Shown in pieces: positions 17,544-24,944 of a stretch of DNA of 64,000 nucleotides. The notes under the pieces are model-generated. The model was not told the DNA's origin and did no database searches. It was given only the letters and a program-made list of their open reading frames with translations. Each line of letters starts with the position of its first letter. Position 1 is the stretch's first letter. The DNA comes from Rummeliibacillus suwonensis (GTDB taxonomy: Bacteria; Bacillota; Bacilli; Bacillales_A; Planococcaceae). The stretch is from positions 310,001-374,000 of the forward strand of contig NZ_VCBL01000002.1 in assembly GCF_007896435.1 (NCBI RefSeq). The letters run 5' to 3'. The position numbers and the translations under genes are program-made.

Positions 17544-18620
17544 ATGAAATATCAAAACAATGAGGAAACAACGAAAAAGATAGCCTTTGTAGGAGCTGTA
17601 ACTTCTTGCCACAATCTTTACCCGATCGAAAGAATCATTACGCTCTCTACAATGTTCGATAAACAGCAAACTCAGATACTTGTTCAACACGACGAACAAG
17701 CGATTGATTTTCTTATTCAAAAAGGCTTCAATCCAATTGTTTATAAAAACGAAAAACAATTGATATCAGAACTTTCTAGGCTCTCTCCTGATATACTTAT
17801 TCATGATGCAGGGAGTACTGAATTACCTTTGGTCGATCATTTAAAGACGTTTATTCCCACAATTCTTCATTTTGATGATTTCGGAGATGGCGGAACAGCT
17901 GCAAACTGTGTTTTTCAAACACTTTATCAAGAAAAACGTGAAAAATTATTACCACATTTTTTAATTGGCCCTTCTTCATATGTTGTACCAAAGCAATTAC
18001 AGGCGATCCAAAAAACAGCAAATGATTCATTCGATAAACCTCATATTGTTGTGGCAATCGAAGGAATGGATCCAGACAACACCAGTTATCGTGTTTTACG
18101 CCATTTATTACAATTGCAAATTCCTATTAAAATATCGGTTATCATACAGTCTAGTTATGCACATGATGTAGATGAACTTAAATTAATGGCACTTAGCCGA
18201 AAAAATATTAAGATCATCCAAAAAAACAATGCCTTTTATGAGTTACTAGGCACGGCAGATATCGTTATTTGTGGTGCAAAATATACACCTTATAAGGTTG
18301 CGACGATCGGTATCCCTTGTATTGTAACTTGTCAAGATGAATTAGATATGCAGCATATTTTTCCTACTGAAACGAATGGTTTTATTAATCTAGGATTGGG
18401 TAAAAAACTAAAACAATCTCTCTTGCAAAATGCTGTCATGGAATTTCTGTTACATGATGCAAGGCGCGAACATGCGGTTCGTAAACAACTCAATATTGAT
18501 TTAAATCGCAATAATCAATACATTCAGTCGTTATTAAAAAGTTTTATCTCCAGCCGAACAAAATCAACTGCTTTTTTAGTAGAAGAGCAAGCCAAAAAAA
18601 CAAGTGGTATGATACAATAA
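17544..18620 (+). CDS. PseG/SpsG-like glycosyl-nucleotide hydrolase or transferase
   Basis: A 358-residue soluble protein with a GT-B-like two-domain layout. Around residues 20-110 it has the LSTMFDKQQTQILV and DAGSTELPLVDHL pattern. The central ILHFDDFGDGGTAANCVFQT stretch corresponds to the 'DD...G' motif of PseG (UDP-2,4-diacetamido-trideoxy-altropyranose hydrolase), and the C-terminal half carries the ADIVICGAKYTPYKVATIGI nucleotide-sugar pocket. SpsG proteins of Bacillus spore-coat polysaccharide loci are the same family. No other pse/sps genes lie nearby, so it is an orphan and the substrate is open. ATG 17544 follows GGAG at short spacing. The small coiled-coil gene follows at 47 bp. 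Confidence 0.7.
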   Translation: MKYQNNEETTKKIAFVGAVTSCHNLYPIERIITLSTMFDKQQTQILVQHDEQAIDFLIQKGFNPIVYKNEKQLISELSRLSPDILIHDAGSTELPLVDHLKTFIPTILHFDDFGDGGTAANCVFQTLYQEKREKLLPHFLIGPSSYVVPKQLQAIQKTANDSFDKPHIVVAIEGMDPDNTSYRVLRHLLQLQIPIKISVIIQSSYAHDVDELKLMALSRKNIKIIQKNNAFYELLGTADIVICGAKYTPYKVATIGIPCIVTCQDELDMQHIFPTETNGFINLGLGKKLKQSLLQNAVMEFLLHDARREHAVRKQLNIDLNRNNQYIQSLLKSFISSRTKSTAFLVEEQAKKTSGMIQ

Positions 18621-18667
18621 CAAAAAGATAGAACTTCAATTGATCTTATCCATAAAGGAGATTGAAC

Positions 18668-18856
18668 ATGCCAATGAAAGATGAAATACTATTCCAAATC
18701 GCTGAATTAAAAAGTGACTATATTCGTCAACAAGGCGATATCGAAAAGTTAGAATCTACAGGATATCCTGAACTGATTGAAAAAGCTGAAAAACGACTTG
18801 CCGATATGGAGCAACAGCTAGCTGAATTAAACAAACAGTTAAAAGCTTATGAATAA
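18668..18856 (+). CDS. Small coiled-coil protein, SE1832-like
   Basis: A 62-residue acidic protein, MPMKDEILFQIAELKSDYIR onward, with heptad-like leucines across residues 8-58 (coiled coil) and no hydrophobic segment. Conserved Bacillales proteins of this size and pattern are annotated only as hypothetical. ATG 18668 has AAAGGAG 7 nt upstream and is preferred to the TTG at 18662. Possibly co-transcribed with the PseG-like gene 47 bp upstream. Closed by the hairpin 18863-18886. Function unknown. Confidence 0.75.
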   Translation: MPMKDEILFQIAELKSDYIRQQGDIEKLESTGYPELIEKAEKRLADMEQQLAELNKQLKAYE

Positions 18857-18862
18857 TCCCCA

Positions 18863-18890
18863 AGCGCCTGCCTTCATAGAGGCGCTTTTA
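18863..18890 (+). terminator. Terminator after the coiled-coil gene
   Basis: AGCGCCT (18863-18869) pairs with AGGCGCT (18880-18886), followed by TTTT. It lies 6 bp after the stop codon. Confidence 0.75.
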
Positions 18891-18942
18891 CTGTTCGATA
18901 AATTTTCAAGTAATTTTATACAGATACCTTTTAACCCCCATA

Positions 18943-19060
18943 AACAGGCAGTAAGACCCTACTCTGAAATTCCCGTAAAACAAAAGTTGTATGAAGCGAC
19001 TGCCTGTATAAGCTAGATCGAATCGGTTCAACCCATTCACGGTGAGTGAGGAAGATGAAA
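18943..19060. repeat. Degenerate type C repeat relic upstream of yfmM
   Basis: AACAGGCAGTAAGACCCT at the left end matches the reverse complement of the short hairpin repeat at 32105 and 60034. The following 100 bp show only weak similarity to the type C repeat. It occupies the space between the previous terminator and yfmM. Confidence 0.45.
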
Positions 19061-19112
19061 ATCCACCACTGAATGAAGTTCGCTTTATCCAATACACTAC
19101 TAATTACACTAC

Positions 19113-19143
19113 CCATGCATACTCTATGCATGGATACGGAGGA
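19113..19143 (+). promoter_or_regulatory. Hairpin directly before the yfmM ribosome binding site
   Basis: CCATGCAT (19113-19120) and ATGCATGG (19126-19133) form a perfect 8-bp stem with a 5-nt loop, ending 4 nt before GGAGGA (19138-19143). No T-run follows, so it is not a terminator. A role in translation or RNA stability is possible. Confidence 0.45.
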
Positions 19144-19153
19144 CCCAAAATCA

Positions 19154-20716
19154 ATGAGTATATTAACAGTTGAAAAATTAGGCCATACTTTTGGCGATCG
19201 TACCCTATTCAAAGATGTCTCTTTTCGAATTGTAGAAGGAGAACATGTTGGTCTTGTTGGTGCAAACGGTGTTGGTAAATCCACATTGATGCATATCCTA
19301 ACAGGAGAACTTATTCACGATACAGGACGTGTGGAATGGCTTCCAGGCACACACTATGGCTATTTAGACCAACACGCTGTATTGACACCTGGTAGAACTA
19401 TGCGTGATACATTACGTGATGCTTTTTTACCTCTTTATAAAAAAGAAGAAGAACTTAACGAAATTACAGCTAAAATGGCTGATGCTACACCTGAAGAATT
19501 AGAAAAACTTCTTGAAGATATGGCTGTTATACAGGATGCCTTAGATGCTGGCGATTTCTATTCATTGGATATGAAAATCGAAGAAGTGGCTCGGGGACTT
19601 GGCCTTGATGCAATCGGTTTGAATCGTGATGTTACTGCACTATCTGGTGGTCAGCGTACAAAGCTTTTACTTGCAAAACTCCTTTTAGAAAAGCCAAAAG
19701 TTTTACTATTAGACGAACCAACAAACTATTTAGATGAAGAACATATCAATTGGTTAAGTAATTATTTGAAAGATTATCCGCATGCCTTTTTATTAATCTC
19801 ACATGATACAGAATTTATGAATGGTATCGTCGATGTTATTTTTCACTTGGAATTTTCAAAACTAACACGTTATACTGCGACGTATGAAAAATTCCTTGAG
19901 CTTGCAGAAATCAATAAGCGCCAACATATAGATGCTTATGAAAAGCAACAAGAATTTATCAAAAAGCAAGAAACCTTTATCGCCAAAAACAAAGCTCGGT
20001 TTTCAACTACTGGTCGTGCAAAATCTCGTCAAAAACAATTGGATCGCATGGAGCGGATTGATCGTCCTGAAACAGCTGCGAAGCCTCAATTTTCCTTCAA
20101 AGAAGCTCGTAGCTCTAGTCGTTATGTGGTAGAGGCTGAAAATTTACTAATCGGTTATGACAAGAATAAGCCATTGCTTCCGCCACTTACCTTCCAGATT
20201 GAACGTGGCGAAAAAATCGCCCTCGTTGGGATGAATGGTATTGGTAAATCGACATTATTAAAAACTATGTTAGGCAAAATCCCAGAACTTGGCGGTAAAG
20301 TCGACCATGGTGATTTCTTATTCCCTTCTTATTTTGAACAAGAAGTAAAAGCTGAATCAATTACACCAATTGATGATGTATGGAATGCTTTCCCTTCTTT
20401 AGAACAAGCAACGGTTCGAGCATTACTTGCGAAAACAGGCTTAAAAAATGAGCATATTTCCCGCCCACTCAACCAATTAAGCGGTGGCGAACAAGCAAAA
20501 GTTCGATTGTGTAAATTAATGATGGAAGAAAGTAACTGGATGCTTTTCGACGAACCAACAAACCACTTAGATATCGATGCCAAAAACGAACTAAAACGGG
20601 CCATGAAAGAATATAAGGGAACCATCGTTTTGGTCAGCCACGAGCCAGAATTCTACGATGGACTTGTCACAAAGGTATGGAATGTCGCAGAGTGGTTTGC
20701 TCAAGGACATCAATAA
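19154..20716 (+). CDS. yfmM: ABC-F family translation factor, YfmM-type
   Basis: A 520-residue ABC-F ATPase. MSILTVEKLGHTFGDRTLF at the N-terminus closely resembles Bacillus YfmM. Cassette 1 has GANGVGKST, LSGGQRTKL and LLLDEPTNYLD; cassette 2 has GMNGIGKST, LSGGEQAKV and LFDEPTNHLD. The inter-domain linker holds FIKKQETFIAKNKARFSTTG and RAKSRQKQLDRMERIDRP, a long charged helical pair. No membrane segment; it acts on ribosomes. ATG 19154 has GGAGGA 10 nt upstream; in-frame codons back to 19073 lie in repeat-derived sequence. It is unrelated in neighbourhood to the other ABC-F gene and lacks a leader peptide, consistent with a housekeeping role. Confidence 0.9.
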   Translation: MSILTVEKLGHTFGDRTLFKDVSFRIVEGEHVGLVGANGVGKSTLMHILTGELIHDTGRVEWLPGTHYGYLDQHAVLTPGRTMRDTLRDAFLPLYKKEEELNEITAKMADATPEELEKLLEDMAVIQDALDAGDFYSLDMKIEEVARGLGLDAIGLNRDVTALSGGQRTKLLLAKLLLEKPKVLLLDEPTNYLDEEHINWLSNYLKDYPHAFLLISHDTEFMNGIVDVIFHLEFSKLTRYTATYEKFLELAEINKRQHIDAYEKQQEFIKKQETFIAKNKARFSTTGRAKSRQKQLDRMERIDRPETAAKPQFSFKEARSSSRYVVEAENLLIGYDKNKPLLPPLTFQIERGEKIALVGMNGIGKSTLLKTMLGKIPELGGKVDHGDFLFPSYFEQEVKAESITPIDDVWNAFPSLEQATVRALLAKTGLKNEHISRPLNQLSGGEQAKVRLCKLMMEESNWMLFDEPTNHLDIDAKNELKRAMKEYKGTIVLVSHEPEFYDGLVTKVWNVAEWFAQGHQ

Positions 20717-20800
20717 TGAATGGCAAAATTTCTTTAGAGAAATTATTTGCTTGTCAAAAATGGCAATAATAAGATTTATCCTTCATACGCTTATATAAGC

Positions 20801-20850
20801 GAGCATTCTTAAAGATTATTTTAAAGCCTTTAAGGATGCTCGTTTCATTT
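20801..20850 (+). terminator. Terminator downstream of yfmM
   Basis: GAGCATTCTTAAAG (20801-20814) pairs with CTTTAAGGATGCTC (20828-20841) with one G-T pair, followed by GTTTCATTTTC. It is about 85 bp past the stop. Confidence 0.65.
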
Positions 20851-20857
20851 TCATAAG

Positions 20858-20911
20858 CGGAAATCAACGAATTTCCCTGTTTTTATGGACAAAATTAATC
20901 AATACGCCTGA
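20858..20911. repeat. Solo end of type B repeat
   Basis: CGGAAATCAACGAATTTCCC through to CAATACGCCTGA matches the right terminus of the type B copy at 24719-24781 (CGGAAATCAACAAATCCTTC ... CAAAACGCCTGC). The remainder of the element is missing. Confidence 0.6.
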
Positions 20912-21071
20912 GTTTCTTATATTAAACTTTGAACAACTTTATCCCTTTATTTTATACGCTTCATCATTCTTTTTATTGAAGCCTCCTATGAAAAAATTTT
21001 TTATTTTCCAGGCCTATCACTTGAAAACGTATAATTATTCATGGTAAAAAAGATATAAGGATGGTGTTTCT

Positions 21072-21959
21072 ATGGGCAACAATGACAAATCAGATAGTAT
21101 ATCGAAAAGGAAAGCAAAACATAAAAGAATTATTTTACGCTTTGCTTTTATCACTCTTGGTGCTTTAATCATGGCTATTGGTCTTGAAAGAGTACTGATC
21201 CCCAATCATTTAATTGATGGCGGTGTTACGGGTATTGCCATGATGGCATCTCACATAACAGGCATATCTCTTGGTCTATTCCTCTTTTTATTCAACTTAC
21301 CATTTCTCTATTTAGGGTATAAACAAATCGGCAAAAGTTTCGCTATTTCAGTAGCATATGGAATTGTCGTATTATCTCTTGCAACATCTTTTTTTCCACA
21401 TGGACAAGTATTTACAAATGATACGCTTTTAGCAACCGTGCTCGGTGGGATTATGCTCGGAATAGGTGTCGGGATCGCTATTCGTGCTGGAGGCTGTTTA
21501 GATGGTAGCGAAACACTAGCTATTTTATTTAATAAAAAGCTACCATTCTCTGTTGGACAAATCATTTTATTTATGAATCTATTCATCTTAGGGAGTGCTG
21601 GATTTGTATTCGGCTTCGACCGTGCCATGTATTCTTTAATCGCTTACTTCATAGCTTTTAAAACAATTGATCTTGTATCAGAAGGCTTCAACCAAACAAA
21701 GTCAATTTGGATTATCAGTGACCAAGCAGAAGAAATTGGTGAAGCCATTATGGATCGGTTAGGTCATGGGATTACTTATCTTAACGGTAGAGGTGGCTAT
21801 TCAAAAGATGACAAACAGGTTATCTTCTGTGCCATTAACCGATTAGAAGAAGCAAAACTAAAATCCATTGTAGAAGACGTTGATCCAACGGCATTCTTGG
21901 CCTTCAGCAATATGACTGAAATTCTAGGTGGCAATTTTAAGAAAAAGGATATTCACTAA
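21072..21959 (+). CDS. YitT family membrane protein
   Basis: A 295-residue protein with five predicted membrane segments in residues 20-190 (YitT/DUF161) and a C-terminal cytoplasmic DUF2179 domain (GHGITYLNGRGGYSKDDKQV, then FLAFSNMTEILGGNF). The 'GGVTGIAM' loop after the first segment and GVGIAIRAGGCLDGSETLAI are family hallmarks. The biochemical role of YitT proteins is not settled. ATG 21072 is preceded by AAGGATGG. Monocistronic, ended by the terminator at 21995. Confidence 0.9.
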   Translation: MGNNDKSDSISKRKAKHKRIILRFAFITLGALIMAIGLERVLIPNHLIDGGVTGIAMMASHITGISLGLFLFLFNLPFLYLGYKQIGKSFAISVAYGIVVLSLATSFFPHGQVFTNDTLLATVLGGIMLGIGVGIAIRAGGCLDGSETLAILFNKKLPFSVGQIILFMNLFILGSAGFVFGFDRAMYSLIAYFIAFKTIDLVSEGFNQTKSIWIISDQAEEIGEAIMDRLGHGITYLNGRGGYSKDDKQVIFCAINRLEEAKLKSIVEDVDPTAFLAFSNMTEILGGNFKKKDIH

Positions 21960-21994
21960 CTTTATTCATAGCATGGGATTGTCCCAAAGATAAA

Positions 21995-22033
21995 AATAGT
22001 ATGCTAGAATCGCTTCTAGCATACTATTTTTTT
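21995..22033 (+). terminator. Terminator after YitT-family gene
   Basis: A perfect 15-bp stem (21995-22009 / 22014-22028, AATAGTATGCTAGAA arms) with a 4-nt loop and a T run to 22033. Confidence 0.9.
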
Positions 22034-22150
22034 GAGGTACAAAAAACAACCCATGTAGATTCCTATGAGAATCTGATAAAATAAACATTTCACGAATTTG
22101 CTCATTTTTTCATAAATTTCGCGCTTTTTTTCTTAAAATTCTATTGATTT

Positions 22151-22183
22151 ATTTATATCTTACTGGTAAGATATAAATATAAT
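22151..22183 (+). promoter_or_regulatory. Perfect 13-bp-arm palindrome at the spx-like/marR promoter
   Basis: ATTTATATCTTAC (22151-22163) and GTAAGATATAAAT (22166-22178) are exact reverse complements around TG. A TATAAT follows at 22178-22183, so the palindrome covers the -35/spacer region, 26 bp before the gene start. Size and symmetry suit a MarR dimer; the MarR gene in the same unit is the obvious candidate ligand, implying autoregulation. Confidence 0.7.
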
Positions 22184-22208
22184 AAAGATAAAGAAAGTGG
22201 GAATCCAT

Positions 22209-22613
22209 ATGACAGTTACAATTTATACTCAAACAAGCTGTACTTCGTCAAAAAAGGCTTTACAATGGCTAAGGGACAATGATATATCCTATAAAGAAAA
22301 ACGTATTACATCTGAACCCTTGACACTTTCAGAATTCAAACGCATCCTAAGCATGACTGAAGATGGTACCGATGAAATCATTTCAAAAAACTCTAAAGAC
22401 TTTAAAAACTTAAATTGTGACATTGAACAACTGTCTATACAAGAACTTTATAGCATCATAAAAGATCATCCAAAAATGTTACGTAGCCCTATCCTTCTAG
22501 ATGACAAGCGTCTTCAAGTTGGCTATAACGAAATGGACATTCGCCGCTTTATCCCACGAAAAGTCCGCGCTTATGAACTGTATGAAATGCAACGTTTATC
22601 ATACGAAAGCTAA
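22209..22613 (+). CDS. Spx/ArsC-family regulator with CxxS instead of CxxC
   Basis: A 134-residue Spx-family protein: [33 protein letters not shown] and [10 protein letters not shown] match Spx, which binds the RNA polymerase alpha C-terminal domain and controls disulfide-stress genes. The redox-switch motif reads C11-T-S-S14: the second cysteine of the usual CxxC is serine, so an intramolecular disulfide cannot form. Another cysteine occurs near residue 62 (NLNCDIE). It is therefore a paralogue, probably under transcriptional rather than thiol control. ATG 22209 is chosen over GTG 22197. The MarR gene follows 24 bp downstream, and a palindromic operator lies upstream. Confidence 0.88.
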   Translation: MTVTIYTQTSCTSSKKALQWLRDNDISYKEKRITSEPLTLSEFKRILSMTEDGTDEIISKNSKDFKNLNCDIEQLSIQELYSIIKDHPKMLRSPILLDDKRLQVGYNEMDIRRFIPRKVRAYELYEMQRLSYES

Positions 22614-22637
22614 TGATACATTTTGGAGATGAAAATT

Positions 22638-23063
22638 ATGAATGAGGCAAGAAGAGAAAGTATCACTTCCCTTTTTGAAATCGTATCTTCGCTAGAAAGA
22701 AAATGGGCAAATGAGTGGAATAGTCACAATACAATAGGATTGTCTAAAACACATATATTCATACTTGATTTGCTTGATGCAGAAGGACCTATGCGCCCTT
22801 CTGCTCTAGCAGAAAAACTTCATGTTACGACAGGTGGAGTCACTGTACTCACTACTAAGTTGACAAAAGCAGGTTATATTAACAAAACACAAAACGAAAC
22901 CGATCGCCGCGCTTCTCAACTTGAGATTACTGATACGGGACATGAACTTTTAGAAACCGCTCATGAACATATTACCAATATTGTTGATCGTATGTTTGGA
23001 ATGCTCACAGAAGAAGAGATTGATTCTTTGCGATCTATTTTCTCTAAATGCTTACTTGGATAA
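22638..23063 (+). CDS. MarR family transcriptional regulator
   Basis: A 141-residue winged-helix dimer. MRPSALAEKLHVTTGGVTVL forms the helix-turn-helix around residues 55-75 and INKTQNETDRRASQLEITDT the wing (DRR motif). The N- and C-terminal helices would give the dimer interface. There are no cysteines placed like those of OhrR, so a ligand rather than thiol oxidation is likely, though not certain. ATG 22638 has GGAG 9 nt upstream; upstream TTG and ATG codons lie within the ribosome binding site. It follows the Spx-like gene by 24 bp, so the two are almost certainly co-transcribed under the 22151 palindrome. Confidence 0.88.
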   Translation: MNEARRESITSLFEIVSSLERKWANEWNSHNTIGLSKTHIFILDLLDAEGPMRPSALAEKLHVTTGGVTVLTTKLTKAGYINKTQNETDRRASQLEITDTGHELLETAHEHITNIVDRMFGMLTEEEIDSLRSIFSKCLLG

Positions 23064-23176
23064 ATCTAAAGAAAACCCTTGTTTTTATAAACCATATATT
23101 ATTATATCTATGTAAAAAGCAATTATTTAAAACAAAAAAGGCTTACCCCCAAATGAAAGAGTAGCTGTTTGAAAAA

Positions 23177-23275
23177 TAAAAAAGTACAATTCGGTACTGC
23201 ACCCCAGAAGTTAGAGTAAAAAACTTAACTTTTGGGGTGTTTTATATGATGAAATATAGCGATGAATGGTGCCTT
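23177..23275 (+). mobile_element. IS3-family left-end remnant next to a half terminator
   Basis: TGCACCCCAGAAGTTAGAG starts at 23198, followed by AACTTTTGGGGTG and an ATG frame reading MMKYSDE (23246 on). This is the layout of an IS3-type left end with the first codons of orfA; after about eight codons similarity stops and repeat-like sequence begins. Immediately left, 23177-23197 holds AAAGTACAATTC, the left arm of a terminator like those at 27801 and 38359, with no matching right arm, suggesting insertion into the marR terminator. No right end is present. Confidence 0.55.
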
Positions 23276-23286
23276 TTTGCTTTTAA

Positions 23287-23555
23287 TCAGACGTGGCGAC
23301 TATCCAATTTTATCCACTAAAATATAGAGTATTCGCCGATTTCCGCTATGGCTTGCTTTCTTAGGCTGTGGGTTTGAGCCTCCCCGCCTCCCCTTTCACT
23401 ATGACCGGCATTTTAAGACTCATGCTTTTCTCATAAGCCCTTGAATTAATTTCACTAATCAACAAACGCACCATATGAAGGCGATCCTTATGCATCCTCG
23501 AGAAGTTGTCACCTTCCACTCCCAATAGAATATAAACATCTCCCCCGGCTGTCAT
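23287..23555. repeat. Degenerate hybrid copy of type A/B repeat
   Basis: The left end (TCAGACGTGG ... ACTATCCAATTTTATCCAC, then GATTTCCGCTATGGCTTGC) matches the type B terminus at 42288. The right part (CCTCGAGAAGTTGTCACCTT) resembles the end of the type A core. The middle has diverged and lost the CCACGTCCTGTGG core. Short open frames across it are not genes. Confidence 0.5.
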
Positions 23556-23558
23556 TGC

Positions 23559-23605
23559 AAAAAAAGAAGTTATCCCTCAAAAAATCAAGAGACAACTCCT
23601 TGTAT
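23559..23605 (-). terminator. Terminator of the ECF sigma gene
   Basis: On the minus strand GGAGTTGTCTC pairs with GAGGGATAACTTC (G-U pairs and one bulge), followed by seven T. It lies about 60 bp beyond the sigma-factor stop. Confidence 0.6.
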
Positions 23606-23664
23606 TTTTATTCACAGCCAACAACCTCTGCATAGATTGTGTGTTGCAGTGATTAAATGAATTT

Positions 23665-24213
23665 CTAAGCTGGTAGTACGACTTCTGCTGATGTTGCATC
23701 AGACATCATAAGATCTTTTAAACGTTGTTTGGCGCGGAACAGACGAGACTTCACGGTTCCTATTGACACTTTCATCAATTCAGCAATTTCTACTAAAGAA
23801 TATTGATTTACATAGAAATACAAAAGCGTATTGCGGTAGATACTATCTAACTGGCTGATCTTATCTTGTACAATTTTAGAAATAACTTCTTGTTCCACCA
23901 CTGTTTCAGTAGATGGGTCTTCATTGGGAACCAAATCTAATACTGGTACGTCTAATGTTTCAGGTTGACTCATCATATATTTGCTGCGGCGAACATTTTT
24001 TCGATAGCGATCACGAAAAGTATTCATACAAATAGTAGTAAGCCATGCTTTCACATGTTCAACTTCTGCAACATATGATTCATAACGGACAACCTTTACC
24101 CAAACTTCTTGCATTAAGTCTTCTGCCTCTGCACTATTGCGAGTCAGTTTCAAACATAAATGATATATGTAACGATTGTATTCTTCATAAACTTGTTCAA
24201 GTGTAGTTTTCAT
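23665..24213 (-). CDS. ECF-type RNA polymerase sigma factor
   Basis: A 182-residue sigma-70 family protein. Region 2 is TLEQVYEEYNRYIYHLCLKL to AWLTTICMNTFRDRYRKNVR (with EAEDLMQEVWVKV, the -10 recognition helix), a linker with proline/acidic residues (96-120) and region 4 SLVEIAELMKVSIGTVKSRLFRAKQRLKDLM. It redirects RNA polymerase to stress promoters. No anti-sigma gene follows; downstream lie a terminator and repeat/IS debris, so the partner is elsewhere or lost. ATG 24213 is preferred because GGAGG is 9 nt upstream; the ATG at 24222 abuts that site. A stable hairpin (24229-24254) precedes the ribosome binding site. Confidence 0.9.
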   Translation of the reverse strand: MKTTLEQVYEEYNRYIYHLCLKLTRNSAEAEDLMQEVWVKVVRYESYVAEVEHVKAWLTTICMNTFRDRYRKNVRRSKYMMSQPETLDVPVLDLVPNEDPSTETVVEQEVISKIVQDKISQLDSIYRNTLLYFYVNQYSLVEIAELMKVSIGTVKSRLFRAKQRLKDLMMSDATSAEVVLPA

Positions 24214-24228
24214 TTTTAACATCCTCCG

Positions 24229-24254
24229 GGTTTATCATCTTGCTTTGATAAACC
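24229..24254 (-). promoter_or_regulatory. 5'-UTR hairpin abutting the sigma factor ribosome binding site
   Basis: GGTTTATCA and TGATAAACC (24229-24237 / 24246-24254) form a perfect 9-bp stem with an 8-nt loop. On the minus-strand mRNA it ends one base before the CGGAGG site. It could affect ribosome access or message stability. Confidence 0.5.
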
Positions 24255-24479
24255 TATTTTCGCAAAAACAAAGCTTTCACTCTATCGGATTAACTTTCAA
24301 TTTTATTACATTCATGTAAGGTTTGTAAATGAAAGATGTAATATTCGCTTTATATGAATGATCTCAAGGGTTTTAAAGCCATCTGAGATTTACCCAATGC
24401 CATCTATATAGCATTGTTGGGAGGCAAAATTATTTTTAGTTAGTTTCCCCCAATTAAAATTATCACACGTGTTGATTTT

Positions 24480-24781
24480 GCAAAAATTAGGAATACATAT
24501 TTGGTGTAATTTTCGAAAAACTCTGTATTTTTAAAACCATTTATATAGATCTTCGCTGCGGCTTGCTCGACTCCCACGGGAAAAGCGAGCTGCTGAGACC
24601 CTCCTGCAGCGTAGCGATTGAAGGAACGGAATCTAAGAACACCACGTCCTGTGGCAACGACTCCGTGACCAACATCCTGTTGCCCCCAGCGTTCACCCGC
24701 AGGAAAGCGAGCAAGTCGTAGCGGAAATCAACAAATCCTTCCTGCTTTTATGGGCAAAATCGGATAATCAAAACGCCTGCG
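24480..24781. repeat. Type B repeat, copy with intact core, left end truncated
   Basis: From TAGATCTTCGCTGCGGCTTG (about 24546) to CGCCTGCG (24781) this matches the reverse complement of the 42288-42654 copy. It contains CCACGTCCTGTGG (24642-24654) and CAACATCCTGTTG (24670-24682), and inner inverted arms CTTCGCTGCGGCTTGCTCG / CGAGCAAGTCGTAGCGGAA. The left terminal repeat is not recognisable. The stretch 24255-24480 and the short piece 24782-24944 hold nothing else I can name. Confidence 0.7.
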
Positions 24782-24944
24782 TATTTATATTCTTTTTCAA
24801 AATAATCCTCCATCTGAAATTCATAATTTATCTTATTTATCTACAGCTTATTATACACTAACAAAAATGTATAAAAGAGGAATTCCTTTGAAAAAGCCAT
24901 CACTTCCATGTTACCTGACACTGTTTGGATTACTGTATCCAAAT

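Larger units (their letters stand above)
20717..21071. other. Intergenic region between yfmM and yitT-like gene
   Basis: Holds a hairpin terminator (20801-20841) and a 54-bp solo right-end fragment of the type B repeat (20858-20911). Nothing further is recognisable in 20912-21060. Confidence 0.6.

Noticed and set aside
23361-23555. 64-codon frame on the minus strand
   Set aside because: It falls in a degenerate repeat with no SD and no homology that I recognise.
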